Positions 21,879 to 34,133 are shown, counted from the first letter of the stretch. The stretch: 64,000 nucleotides of DNA from Chenopodium formosanum (GCA_024500155.1 CM044877.1:11227501-11291500), one strand, 5' to 3'. Notes: generated by a model from the sequence alone, not told the origin. Numbers and translations are program-made.

Positions 21879-23582
21879 ATATGTCGATGTACTAGAACAA
21901 TGTAATCAAAGGTTGTAAGGTTATTTTGTATGTAATGCAGTAAGTAGTTTGATATGGAAGAAAGTAATACTCCGTAATATATATATAGTCATATAGAGGT
22001 GTAGTTTATGATGTTATGCCAGCATGCATTCCCATCCATGTCCGGTGCACGGAGAACTGCCTTCGGTCTCCAAACTAACATACTCGTGGCTGCGTAGAAG
22101 TTAAAGTAATCCGTAGTTAGTTATTTATTTCCTGGAATGTACGTAGAAATGTAGACGAATTGGGGAGAAAATGAGAAATGACTTGAAAGTTTTTTTTTTT
22201 GACAAAGACTTGAAAATTGAAACTTTAAACGTGGCTGTGACGTGTAGGATGTGGGCAAGTAGCGTGTCAATGCACACGCGTTATTTCAGGTAAACAAAGA
22301 TGGATGTGACGTGTAGAATGACTGAGCCCTTCCCGTCAAAAAAAAAAAAAAAAAAAAAAAAGAATGACTGAATGATAATTTATCCGTCACGTAATATAGT
22401 TCCTATTTGTGTTAAAAGTGGAAAAAAAAGTACTCACTCTGTTTTTAAATATTTGCTCCACTTTTCTTTTTCGACCGTTTTTAAATATTTGCTTCATTTT
22501 CTTTTTTGGAAAACTTTTACAATATTCAATTATTTTCTCACACTTAGTGGACCTAACATAATACTCTCTCCCTCCTATTCTTCCATTATTTCTGTTTTTT
22601 ACAATTTTTTTATTTTCTCAACTACCCCACCACCTCCATATTTTATTATTTTCTCCAATTTCTCCTAAAACTTTTCGCATGGAGAAATAGATCAAGTATT
22701 CAAAAACGGAGGGAGTACAAGGCATATGCAAAATTTAAAAGGTGATAAAACTTTAAAATGTTAAATTAATACAGTACACTAGTTTATATTACCTATGTTG
22801 GTTTTTAGTTGACACGTATTCCTTTTTAGGAAGGTTTTTTTAGTTGACACGTTTTCTTTTGGGATAAATTTTTTACCTTGCATTTACAAGCTACCATCCC
22901 CTGCTTGCTTTTTCATTCTCTCTCTCTTTCATCTCCTTAATATATGTGCCTAAATCAAATGCGTCAACTAAATAGAAACGGAAGAAGTATTAAACTTGAA
23001 AAATTCAAATCAAACCAAAGTAGAAAAATTCAAATCAAATTAGACCAAACCTTATTATAATCTGACCACCTTATTTTAACTGACGCGAACATATCCTTAC
23101 TCCGTACTTATTACTATGTTGAAATGAAATAGCTCCCTACGTCTCATTGTCTTATTTAATCTAGGACTATTTTCAATCTAATATTTTAATAACCATATTT
23201 CTTTTGAAACATACTCCGTAATCAAAATATTTCTAGTTATTCATTAAAAAAAATTAATATTTGAAAAAAAAAACCTAGCCTCCTCCTCTCTCCTAAACTG
23301 TAGTCTCCGTTGTTATGAAGGGGCTTCCATCGAATTTAACTGGTGAAATGCCCAATCTTTGTTTCTTTTTATTGCTTTCTTAGTTATAATAATTTCTCTC
23401 TTGAAAAGAGGGTTTATCTCCTTCGAAAAAAAAAGTTTTTCAATTTTCTTCGAAGGAAAAATTGTCAAAAATCAATCGTCATTTGGGTGGTCTTCCAAAA
23501 ATAAAACGATCATTTGATTATTCTAAAATAAAACGGCTTTTGATGAACATGTGTCGAAAATAGAATAAAAAAAATGATAACC
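21879..23582. other. Intergenic DNA, MITE-rich
   Basis: No gene is seen. Content: A run at 22339-22361, one Stowaway, a second Stowaway-like remnant at about 22800-22990 (TTAGTTGACACG, then GTCAACTAAATAGAAACGG), and pyrimidine-rich AT-rich DNA up to the MULE target duplication at 23583. Confidence 0.45.
22433..22715. mobile_element. Stowaway MITE, 283 bp
   Basis: The left end CTCACTCTGTTTTTAAATA and the right end read on the minus strand, CTCCCTCCGTTTTTGAATA, are inverted copies. TA flanks both ends (22431-22432, 22716-22717). It contains a second copy of the TTTTTAAATATTTGCT motif at about 22478. Confidence 0.8.
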
Positions 23583-23591
23583 TTTTTTTAA

Positions 23592-23637
23592 GAGGAATTT
23601 TAAAGGGAGGAATGTTAGGCATTTCAAAATGCATAAC
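23592..23637 (+). repeat. Left TIR of the MULE
   Basis: 46 bp starting GAGGAA and ending ATGCATAAC. It pairs with 44858-44903 in inverse orientation with nine mismatches. Similarity fades beyond this. Confidence 0.8.
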
Positions 23638-24663
23638 TAGGGGCATTGAGGTAATTTCAAGTTGTTTTGTTTAGTTACAGCTAGGCACCCGTTATGAATT
23701 TGTCTGACACCATTTTGCTTTTTGGTTGTATTAATTTCGTATTTCCTTTCGTATTTTCTTTCGTATGTACGATGTTTCTTGTCTGAAATACCTGTAAGCT
23801 TTGTTTGTCTTATTTCGAATTCAATTCTTCCCTCTCTCTCCTTCTTTCTTCTCTGTAGGTCGAAATTGTTCTTGTTTCTTTGTTTGTTCCCCCGGACGTC
23901 TTCTCCTCCACTTTGTTCTTAAGTTATACACGACGTGTTGTTGTACCTGAAGGTCGGTTCCTAATAGACGAGCTCAACCCTGCGAACGAGTAAGTCCTTC
24001 TTCTGTTCCACTTTGATGTTGTAATGAGCAATTGTTATGACAAACAACGTAATTGTTAGAACCCTATGTGGACTTGTTGTTTTGTTTGGATAAAGATTGA
24101 AGCATTTATTGTAGTTTATGGACTCGAATTAGGGTTTGATCGAGATTTGATTTGGTCTGATATTGGGTAATGTTATTGTTAGGTTTTGCGATTATTATAT
24201 TAGTCGTTTGCAATTGATTGTAGTTTGTGCTGTGTGCTTTATTCAATGTACTCATTTTCAATTGAATGTAGTTTGTTTTCGTGCTGTAATTGACCCTCTA
24301 TCCCTTTACACGGAGTAATTGGGGTTATGATTATCGTTCACCAATTATCTCCCTTTGCCCTGGACAATTAGTTATTGAGTTGTTGATTTCTGTCATGGAA
24401 TTGAAAGAGTTACATTTCAGTGTGTTATTGTTTGATGTAATGTCGATTTTTGTTTCTTTAATTGAATTTAGTCAGTTCTAGTAATGGATTGTGTGCTGCT
24501 GGTGGATTTAGTTGCTACACTGCTTACAACCAGTTTTCGTAGATTGCAGGGGTTGCAGGGGTTGGATGTGATTTTGGGTGTGTTTTTTATTGTGTTTGAT
24601 TTTGTTCTTGTTTTTTTGGAATACTTATTGGCAGTTTATTTGAAACTGTAGGTGAATTAAATT

Positions 24664-27600
24664 ATGAAGAAAAAGTCTGTGGTTCGTAATTTAGGTTGGC
24701 AAAAGGGGGTAAGTCTTTTATAATGGTTTGTGTTTTGGGTAATCTGATTTGGAAATTGTTGATATTGAATTGTTGGTTTGGAATTGGGTATAGGTCACTA
24801 TGAAGTCTTGTAAAGGATCTGTATATGGGCAAGGGTTGTCTAAAATATCTAAGGGCCAAGGGTCTGCTAAAAAACCTAATGGTTAAGACCCTTCTAAAGT
24901 ACTTGTCCCTAACAACAAAACAAATGGTAAGAAAAGGTATTTCAAGCATTTTGAAAGTGATGATGATGAAAAGGATGTGGATTATCAAGATTCAAGTAAT
25001 TTCCAATCTGATGACTGTGCTGAGGATGGTGATGAAGAACAGTCAAGCTCTGAAGTGTTGAAGGGATTGTTGGTTCAGTTCTTACAGAGAGACAGTAAGA
25101 AGAGGAAGTCAAAACATGTTGATACAGGTTCAATGAAAATCCGTAAGGTATTATTGTGTTTGATTCTTTTGTTTTGTGTATTTGTTGATTTGTAGTTGTA
25201 AATGCCGTGTGGTGTCCTTTTTTCACTAAATTGATAATCGACTCGTATTGGTAGGAGGAATGGAGAAGTCAAGGGCATAGGAGAAGTGAAGGACATAGAG
25301 TGTGTGCTAGGGGTGAGGTGATTAGGACATATTTCGAGAATGTTGGGAAGGTATTTAGTTATATTCAGTGTGTAATGTTACAATGATGGATATTTGTTTA
25401 GGTATTTGGGTGTGTTGATTTTATATGGGTATTTAATTGTGTTATGTGTTGTTTTTGTGACCTACAACAACCAAATATTGTCTGTAGAGTGGAGTCATTT
25501 TGTGTTGCAGTGCAGAAGTTTGATGATGACCGACGACAAATAGTTAGAAGGATGGGGTTTGAAGGGTTGTTGTGTTTGGATATGAAGAACATTCCACGAC
25601 AATTTTGCTATTGGTTGATGACAAGGGTAGGAGCTGATGGAACAATAGTTTTTGGTGATGGAGTGATGTTACCTCTTGGTGCAAAACAAGTTAGGTATAT
25701 ACTTGGTATACCTATGGGATCCAATCCAGTGCCCACACATGTGGATATGGAGTGTGAGGAGGAGTTCCAGAAGGTTAATAGGATCATTGACTTGTATGGT
25801 GTAGGGTCTAAGAAGGAAACAATATCACTGGCTGCGGCTCCAAGGGTAATGTGTCCACTTGATGATTCTGGTGAAATTTTACCGTTGGGTGATGATGAGC
25901 AGGACCAAGAGGATTTTATGACGGATTTTATGGTAGTTGTGCTTGGAAAACTTATATGCACAACTACAAATAGCTTGAACATGGCTAGGGCACTAGTGCC
26001 TGCTGTGACAGTTGCCTCTAGAGCAATTGATTTTGACTGGTGTTCCTTTACCTTGGCATGGTTGTGTGATACCGCTGCTCGCTTTAAGAAGAAGTTTTTA
26101 AAAGATGGTTTTAGGTCTGGTTGTGGTGGGTGTCATGTGTTTCTTTTGGTAAGTTTAATTGATTGATATTTTGATTATGCTTAAATTAGTTCTGATATAT
26201 GTGGGTTGGTGATGATTTAATTGATTGAAATATTGATATGGTTCAGATTTACTACCTGGATCACCTGCAACGCGCTCCAGTGCAGTGAGGTGTGTATCCA
26301 AGGATCAAGGTGTGGACATCTGAAGAAATTCGCGCCGCTGTTGCTGAGGATCGATTGTCAAGGGATAATTATGGAGAGTTGATGGTAAGGTGTATTATAT
26401 TGTACAGATCTCTGAGTTTAAAATGTTGTTACTGAATACAATGTTGTGTAGCCTATAGATATTGCATACAATGGGGAGCCACATCCCATGATCCCAAGGG
26501 AAGATGAAGTCTCTGAAGAAGATGATGTTGTGGACAAGGTACATTTAAGTTGGTCAATATATTCCTTGCTTGGTGGATATGAAACATGCCAGTAACCAGT
26601 AATGTATGGTGTCCATAAATTTTGTGTGGCAGGTTCTGACACGGCTCGCTCCTAGACTGATAACCCTTGTAGAGGGCATTGTAGGGAAAGCCATGGGAGC
26701 TTTTGGTGGTGGTGTTGGTGGTGGTGGTGGAGGTGGGTCATATGTGACTGATGGTGCTGGTGGTAATAGAAAAAATGAGGCGAAGACCGCAACAAACGAC
26801 AGCCTTATTAAGGGTCTACCGAAGGACGTTGTGAGATTTGATGCGGAGGATCAGCCGGAAGATGGTGATCCTAATAAAAAAGGCGGTGAAGTGGACTCTA
26901 GTCCGAAGTCGAAAGCTGTAGATGGTGTTGAGCGCAGTCGTCCAACTGCTTTTGACAAATGTTTGTTGGCATTTGTTAGGGATTGGAAGGAGCATAAGGA
27001 AGAAAATTAGTAAGCAAGCTTACCCCCAAAAATTAGTGGTATAAAATTCAGTTTAGAAAACATTGTATTTTATTGTTGATTTGCTTGTGTTGTTTGTTTG
27101 CAGCCCAGGGCCGACAATTATTGAGTGCGATGGTATGGATGCTACTCAAAGAGATTGTTATCGGCTTATTAGTGGGAGAGCGCGGCTAGGTGATCAATAT
27201 GTTTGCATGGCTTCTGTGCTTTACACAAAGGAATGGAGTGACACAAAATTCCATTTGCATGGGAAGCGAATTCTGCTGGACCCTACTTATGCGGTATATC
27301 AACTTCATTTATGTTATTTGCTTATTTCTTAGGGTTTCTTAACATATAGTTGTTGTTGTAATTCAATTTTTTGTTGTTTTGCCAGACAAGGCTAATGCAA
27401 AAGAAAAAAGATTATGTGGATTTGGCAAAGTTGCATGGGAAGGCCTTTTGTTCACATGCGCTTGACGATATTCGCGTTGTGAGGATCCTCATCTGGTTAT
27501 TTTGTAATTTAATTACTGCGTTCATTTTCACTGAAGTTGAGCTTATTGTAGGTATTCATGCCGATCCTTGATTTGTCTGTAAAGGATGGGGACCATTGGT

Positions 27601-28286
27601 GGTGCTTAGCAGTTGATTTTGTGGAGAAGCAAATTTGGATAATTGATTCTCTTGTTAAAGAACCCTTTGAAGCTCATGCAGACATAGTTACGGAGTTGGT
27701 TAGTCTCTCCAACACTATTAAAAGGTTACAGGTTGAAATTTTGGCTTCTGATTTGGTGGTGCTTTGTTAATTTACAGGTTCGGGGCCTGGATGTGTTTGC
27801 TGGTTCCAATCCGCAATGGGTCCTTGATCAGATGTGCAATTGGCCACGTAGAGTAATGGAAATGCCCCAGAAAACGGACACGTGAGTTTTACCTTTGTAT
27901 AAATCTTTGTTTGTAATTAGTATGCAAGTTTGATTTGAGTTTTACCTTAATGTGTGTTTATGCTGTTTCTTTGCATAGTTACTCCTGTGGTGTGCTTATG
28001 CTGTCATGCATCAAACATTGCGCTGTAACTTTTGATACTCCACATGTTCTGGTAATTTTTTGCGTTTCATCTAGTGACTTAAAGGGTAGGTCTGTTTCCT
28101 TATTATCTGTTGTTCACTTTATTCAATTTCAATGGCCAGAAGAAGTCTGTCAATATACGGACCAAGATATTTTTGGAAGATTTGCATAGCAAGTTTAATG
28201 CCATGAAGGAGAACCTGGAGGGTCTAATTCCTGAAGATCGAAGAGGAGCAGGGAAGAGGAATGGGTCAGTAACAACAACTCAGTAG
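24664..28286 (+). pseudogene. ULP1/C48-type cysteine protease gene of the MULE (about 13 exons, two in-frame stops)
   Basis: A SUMO/ubiquitin-like-protein protease fold is visible at the 3' end. The catalytic His lies in DHWWCLAVDF (CAT 27594-27596), Asp in WIIDS (27645-27647), oxyanion Gln in MPQKTD (27868-27870) and Cys in YSCGV (TGT 27986-27988). Upstream exons encode a Lys-rich N-terminus (from about 24664), an acidic stretch (24794-25147), a conserved plant-type segment RRMGFEGLLCLDMK (about 25516-26145) and a Gly-rich linker (about 26632-27008). GT/AG borders join these in frame, and the last exon ends at TAG 28284-28286. In-frame stops occur at 24884-24886 (TAA in the Lys-rich exon) and 26286-26288 (TGA where relatives usually have Trp in PVQWGVYPRIKVW). 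The catalytic exons are unbroken. Exon limits were read by eye and are approximate. Confidence 0.75.
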
Positions 28287-28848
28287 ACGACTTTATTGTT
28301 TCAATTACACAATGTTTCAATGGGATGAATTTGATGAGTCTGGAGACCATAAATTTATTTTAATTGACAATTAAGATGTGGGCCTGGTTAAGATATGTTA
28401 AATATGTTCCTGTTTATGGGCTCGATGATGGTTTAGGATTTGAATATTATGGGCCTTTTTGAAAATGGGTCCTGGATCTTAGTGGGATTTTCTGAAAATG
28501 GTCCTGATTTGTTTTAATATGGGTTTTTATGAAAATGGATCTGGATTTTATCATGCCTTTTTCATATTAAATATTTGGTTAAGTAATTCTATTGTACAAC
28601 CGAACCCTTAGTAGGAACCTCACCTCATTCAATTTTATGTGCGTTCATGTCGGATGATCAACATATAGAGCTGAAACGGGTTTAATGATCACTAAATTTA
28701 GGAAAAATAACAACGAAATAACGAAGTTTCTTAAACGGATGAATACGTACACAGTCAATGTTTTAAAATCAAAACGCAGCCCGTTACCACATAAACATAA
28801 ACATATTGACCTACAAGTAGAAGACAGTGCAAGCTTCATCGACAACCT
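28287..28848. other. Spacer inside the MULE
   Basis: This is the 3' flank shared by two convergent genes (ULP1 gene and 28849-29703). It contains a degenerate short repeat, TGAAAATGG-TCCTGGAT, at about 28460-28550. No gene is seen. Confidence 0.4.
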
Positions 28849-29703
28849 TCAAGCTAACCATTCCGCACTGCTAGCGCTACTCCACCCCAAACCAGCAGCA
28901 CTTGACGAATCGTCCTTGTTCTCATACAAGTACTTTGCGTGCTCAATACGTTGGACATAAGGTGGTGGGTAGTCTTCGTATGTGAACGGTTCAGCAATTA
29001 CAATGGGAAGGTTATCCATTTCGTTATACCCATTTTCAGCCAGCATCTTACTTCTGAATTTCATTCTTTCTTCACTGTCGTTGTTGATCAGTTGTATTGG
29101 GTCCTCAACTGAGAAGTTAAGCCATTCTAGTGTTATCTCCATCTTCACCTTGTCTGGCTTAATTAGGCGTTCGGCAGTAGTGAATCGCCTACCAAGGAGG
29201 GCCAAACCATATTGCTCTCCATTTTTGCAGTTGTACCTGATCGCGTCATCCACATTGTAGTACCAGTCTTCTATATGGTCATCAAACAACTCCAAAAACC
29301 ACCTTAAGTATTTGGTGTACTCAGGGTACGCCATACAATCCATGATGGTTTTCAAGAGTGTCCGTAAGTGGAAGCTAACAACAATTTTAGCAACATCTAC
29401 CAAATAAAACATGAAACAATACACTTCTTTGCGGAAATGTCTTGGCATACCAATTTGAAACATTGATAAGAAAGGATAATCAGGATGAAAGTCAATACCT
29501 GTCACCGCATCAACTACACCCCCTCTAGCAATAGTAGCCATTTGATGACTGAACATCATATCCCTGCTTCTCTTAAGCATGTGGAAGTTTCTTATAACAG
29601 AATTCACGTCATGATTTCCATTATCTTTGAGTTTCTTCACAATTTTTAATAGCCTCTTCCTCTTCCTCTCTTGCTTTTCTTTCCTCAGTGCTGCAAAAAC
29701 CAT
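28849..29703 (-). CDS. Unrecognised MULE cargo protein 1
   Basis: I do not recognise this protein. The frame is open for about 285 residues. It has a highly basic start (RKEKQERKRKRLLKIVKK), a central segment with aromatic residues (FRKEVYCFMFYLVDVAK, then YPEYTKYLRWFLELFDDHIEDWYYNVDDA), an acidic later half with EEWLNFSVEDPIQLI-like character, and a Ser-rich end. The ATG at 29703 lies within a sequence that also reads as a 3' splice site (TTTTTGCAG just before CACTGAGG on the minus strand), so an upstream exon may exist and the true start is uncertain. It is convergent with the ULP1 gene and divergent from 30347-32603. There are no internal stops. It could have a structural or DNA-associated role in the element, but the sequence does not show one. 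Confidence 0.55.
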   Translation of the reverse strand: MVFAALRKEKQERKRKRLLKIVKKLKDNGNHDVNSVIRNFHMLKRSRDMMFSHQMATIARGGVVDAVTGIDFHPDYPFLSMFQIGMPRHFRKEVYCFMFYLVDVAKIVVSFHLRTLLKTIMDCMAYPEYTKYLRWFLELFDDHIEDWYYNVDDAIRYNCKNGEQYGLALLGRRFTTAERLIKPDKVKMEITLEWLNFSVEDPIQLINNDSEERMKFRSKMLAENGYNEMDNLPIVIAEPFTYEDYPPPYVQRIEHAKYLYENKDDSSSAAGLGWSSASSAEWLA

Positions 29704-30346
29704 AAACAAGTTAGTTTCTACTACGTTAAAAACAAGTTAGTTTGTACTACGTAAAAACTAAGTTAAAGATCCTACTACAAAAAAAATGTAATGACCTAAA
29801 CAAAATTGAAGGAAATTGATTTCTTCACCTTTGTTTCCTATTTTTCAGTGTTTGTATGCAATTGTTGTGTTTTTTTGGGTTTATGAAATTAACATTTCAA
29901 AATGAAATTAGGAGGTGATTTCATATCACATAGTACAAAAAAAAACAAAAATGGAGGGCAAAATGGTACAATTAGATACAGGGGTGCTGCCTTGAGCCAA
30001 ACGCTAGCTTAGTTAGGGTGTACTATCCTTCCTTCTCCTTTCCATATTTTCGTAAAGTAGTAGGTATAAACCTGTCAATTGTTCAAAACATAGCACAACT
30101 GAACTCTGACCACACTCAACTGCAGCAGTCTTTTCACAACAGTAGGTCATGGGTAACAGGCCTTTTTATCTTCAAAAATTTACCCGAAATTTGCAAAGTT
30201 TATAAAATAGAGTTTTGGAAATTTAACCCTCCCCTGGTGTTATATAACCCTCTCACTCTTCTCACATCAGTTGTCTCCACCTTTGAACCTCATCATTAAT
30301 CTCTCTGAATTCCCTCAGTTGGATTTTACTAGTTGCTAGTTGAATC
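29704..30346. other. Divergent intergenic region inside the MULE
   Basis: This lies between two divergent cargo genes. It has a short repeat, AACTAAGTTA/AACAAGTTAGTTT, at about 29705-29765. A probable leader for the plus-strand gene (TATATAACCCTCTCACTC at about 30240) could include its TATA element. No other gene is supported. Confidence 0.4.
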
Positions 30347-32603
30347 ATGAACAACAATAAGCAAATTTTCAGCGTTACTGGTAGGGAAATGCATCTCCAC
30401 CCTACTAAACCCATGCTTTATTTCTCTCCCTTCAACCCATCCAATACCCCAGAGCTTGATTTTAACTCCATTGAGTACTTTGCTAACCACATGGACTACT
30501 ATCAGATGGCCCCTCCATTACCCACCACTAAACTTCGTGAACAACTTATAAACTCTTTTGACTACAAAAGTATGACCTTCATCCCTAAAAGTGTCATGGA
30601 AGTTGGTGATAATGATTGTCAACCAGCTTATTACCCTATTCTTTCTGATCTGGATGGCTATCTGCACAAAGGGGTTGCTGCCTTCGCAAAGTGGTTCTGT
30701 GAGGAAACAAAGAAAGATGGTTGTCCTTTGCTTCCAGATGAGCTAATTCCTATCTTCGACATGAAGCCAAAAATCAACCCTGATTCACTACCAATCTACA
30801 CCTTACCTGTTAGAGAAAGACACATTTTCTTTGGGGAGAATTCTGCTGACATTCATGTCATGGAGGTGAAAGGGACTGTGAAGCTACTGGAGGTGAAAGG
30901 GACTATGAAGCTACTGGAGGTGAATGTGTTCAGCTGCATCACTCCTATCCACAAGGTGAAGTACCACCGTGTTTCTCTGTATGGTAAACCCCACGACGAT
31001 GTTCCTGGTTCTGGGTGCTTTCCAATTGGCTCTTCTGTTATTGCTTGGAATGCTATAAACATCAACCGACCATCATTCAATGAGACATTTGAAAAACTCT
31101 TCTATGCATTCTCCCCAGAAGTCGTGATAATTACTGAGGCTAGAGCAGATCAAACAATGCTCCACTACATCACTGAAAAACTCAATGGAGTGTTCAGTGT
31201 TGATGCATATGGTACTGTGAATGGATACAGTCGTGTTCTGCTAATTTGGGCCAAGAGAGATGCGTATCCATGGACTGTAAAGCGTGGTAAAAGCTATTTT
31301 GGTCACCAGATGGGTGTGACAATTGAGGTAATTTTTGATGTCATTGGTGTTTAAATAAGTTCTATATGTAAACTTAATATATTATGTTTTTGGGTTTATT
31401 TTATTCTTCTTTTTTTAAAATCAACTTGGTGTTAGTTGTTCACTTTACTGAATGAGTGGTTCAATTTTTATGATGTTAGTGGTTCAATTTTTATGATGTT
31501 AGTGGTTCAATTTTTTTATGTGTAGCGGTTCACTTGACTCAATCAATGGTTCAATATTTATGATGTTAGTGGTTCACTTTACTGAGTCAATGGTTCAATT
31601 TTTTTATGTGTGGCGGTTCACTTGACTCAATCAATGGTTCAATATTTATGATTTAGTGATTCACTTTACTCAGTCAATGGTTCAATTTTTTTTATGTGTG
31701 GCGGTTCACTTGACTCAATCAATGGTTCAATATTTATGATTTAGTGGTTCACTTTACTCAGTCAATGGTTCAATTATTATGATATTACTGGTTCACTTTA
31801 CTCAATCAATGGTTCAATTTTTATGATTTTGGAGGTTCGCTTCACTCCATTATAAGTGGTTCAATATTAATGAAATGATGTTAGTGGTTCAATTTTTATG
31901 ATGTTATTAATTTATGTCGATATTTATGGCTTAAGTCAGTGTTGTTAAATTGAGGTGAGGAGTGGAAATTTTATTTATTTACTCATGCAAATTTAATGGG
32001 ACTTCAATTTGATGGTGTTAGTGTTTAAATGTTACTATGGTATATAAAAACAATTTCAGATGACATATTTATGGCTTAAGCCAATTTGATGGTATATTAA
32101 AACAATTTCAGATGGCCATATTTATGGCTTAATTCAATTTGATGGTATATATAAACAATTTCAAATGGACATATTTGTTAATCAAATTTAGATATGTAAA
32201 CTCAGTGTTGGTATATTAAATTTATACGTTAAACTGGGTGTAGTGGTCAAAGAACATGTTTTCAAGAATTACCTCTAACTAATGGTATATTACTGCGCAT
32301 AAATAATACTACATCTTTGTGCAGTGGTATGTAACAATATTTTGGCTTCAATTTTAATTGTGATCAAATTTCAAATTGTATTAGTTTTATTTTGTAGCGT
32401 TACATTGTGTTCAATGGCTTGTAATGGCTTTTAATGCGTTGTAATTTTTTGAAGAATTGTTCGTTTAAAGAAGTTTTCGACGGAGTTGTTAGTGATAAAA
32501 TGTCATACTAATTAATTGAATCGGTTGATTTATGTGACTCTTTTTACAGCCCGGCTATCGTTTTCGTCAGTGGGATAACGAGGAGGACTTTCCATACGCA
32601 TAA
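30347..32603 (+). CDS. Unrecognised MULE cargo protein 2, with endonuclease-like C-terminal segment
   Basis: There are two exons. 30347-31327 (327 codons) ends at GAG|GTAATT, and 32550-32603 starts after TTTTTACAG and adds PGYRFRQWDNEEDFPYA before TAA. The joined product is 344 residues with no stop. The first two thirds are unfamiliar. Residues about 228-310 (SSVIAWNAI, then VVIITEARADQ, then GYSRVLLIWAKRD) look like the first half of an endonuclease/exonuclease/phosphatase fold as found in plant LINEs. Asn235 of the WN motif and Glu264 of the TEAR motif sit at the expected spacing, but the later His/Asp motifs are missing, so nuclease activity is unlikely. A 30-bp in-frame duplication gives VKGTVKLLEVKGTMKLLEV. 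The 1.2-kb intron is mostly minisatellite. Confidence 0.6.
31430..31900. repeat. Intronic minisatellite, GTGGTTCAATTTTTATGATG type
   Basis: This is a degenerate array alternating AGTGGTTCACTTTACTCAGT and CAATGGTTCAATTTTTATGA-type units, with more than fifteen GGTTCA words. It lies in the intron of cargo gene 2. A second short array with TTTATGGCTTAA and CAATTTGATGGTAT repeats follows at about 32040-32180. Confidence 0.8.
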
Positions 32604-33510
32604 CCTGTAGGAGAAAGTTATTGAAATTCCTTTTTGGAGGTTCTTGCCGCTCCAGATTCATATATGAATCTCATTATAATATGCTTTTACTTGTTGTATG
32701 AGCGGTTATATGCACCGGAACTCTTTCTGTTTTTGGACAAGTAGTACCGTTGGAGTACTTTTGTATTAAACAATTCTAAATTGTTTCCTTTTATTTGTGA
32801 GCTTCTTTATTTGTGAAATTGGAGTCCAATGTCATCTAATTAAGTTGGTAGTTGTTTATTTTCACATAAAAAAATATATACAATTTATGGGAATTGAATC
32901 CAAATTATACGGATATCCAAATTAACATGTCACATGACACATTATATGTCGCATATTACAACAAGTGACGAGTAGGTAAACGATTATAGGAACTAAGTTA
33001 AACAATTATACCCAAATAGAATCTTCTACTCTAACTTAATGTACTACCACACAACATTATTGTTTTACCACTATATTTGCCATTTTATTCTTTCCCAAGC
33101 AAATTATGTAAGACAACTTTAATTAATTGTCTAGGAAATGAAAATTCTAAGTTGGGTTATTTTCATTCACTCCCTATTATTTATAATATCAATGTTAAAA
33201 AATTAAATTTATTAAATAAAAAAGTTAAAAAACCAAATATTTTCAGAATTAAGTTCTCAGAAAATAAAACTTACAGAAATAGAAAAAAAAAAAGGATTTT
33301 GAAAAGTCATCATTACTAATTGCATTGATTCGCGCGGAACGTTGTTTACTGCACCAAAACATCTTACTTCACTTTACGTCACAATTAATACATAAACCCA
33401 TTTTTTCATCTTTAATTTCATATTTGGATTTCTTTAGAATTTCCTTCAGTTCCATTGATTGATCTCCCAATTTCTCCAAAATTAAATAAGCGTTTATTTT
33501 CTTAACAACA
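32604..33510. other. Spacer inside the MULE
   Basis: AT-rich DNA between two plus-strand cargo genes. The part just before 33511 (CAATTTCTCCAAAATTAAATAAGC) is probably the leader of the next gene. Nothing else is recognised. Confidence 0.4.
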
Positions 33511-34133
33511 ATGGCTGACAAAAACATTGCTTCCAAATGTGAGGAGGAAGAAAGGTACATACAGAGAAGGGTCGAGTACCTTGAAGCGGAATTGAAATGG
33601 ATGGGCAGTCGTCGTGCAGAGAAGGAAAGCCAACTACAAGAAATGCAACAGCGACTAGAAGAGTGCAGAGTGAGAAAGAGGAAGTTGGAATTTGGTGAGT
33701 GTTCTGATGGAAGGGTTTCGAAAACTCAGAGAACAGAGGAATATGGAGAGGAGAATGACAAATCTCCAACAGAAGTACAAGGGGTGAGTGCACCGGCGGA
33801 AGGAGAAGACAGTGACAACGCTGACGCTGAAGAAGGGGCGGAAGAAGATGGGGGGGAACCGGAGAGGAAGATGAAGGGGAAGATGAAGAGGAAGAGGAAG
33901 AGTCAGACACTGAGTCTCATGATGATGATGATGATGATGATGGTGCTGATGATGCTACAGCACTTCAGGATCCTTTCCATGGCATGGCTCCCAACTTTGA
34001 CGAGCCATCTGGTCCAGAATCCTCTGACGTCCCTCCCTATGAATCTGGTTCCGGAACAGAGCCCTCATCTTCTTCGTCTTCAAGCAACTCCGACCAGGAT
34101 CGCTCTCCCCGCAACTACTACAACATGGTTTAA
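33511..34133 (+). CDS. Coiled-coil/acidic MULE cargo protein 3, one homopolymer frameshift
   Basis: The start is MADKNIASK. Residues about 10-62 form a charged heptad-rich coiled coil (EEEERYIQRRVEYLEAELKW, then QLQEMQQRLEECRVRKRKLE). A Glu/Asp-rich region follows. At a run of seven G (33850-33856) the acidic frame is lost and the annotated frame turns into Lys/Met repeats. The next frame over continues the acidic composition (EEEEESDTESHD, Asp repeat) and ends in NYYNMV with TAA at 34131-34133. One base fewer in the G run would give a single continuous protein of about 207 residues. This is a real mutation or a sequencing error. Function is unknown; dimerisation through the coiled coil is likely. 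Confidence 0.6.

Noticed and set aside
22372..22668. 98-codon frame
   Set aside because: Falls across a Stowaway MITE; low-complexity Phe/Ser/Thr composition.
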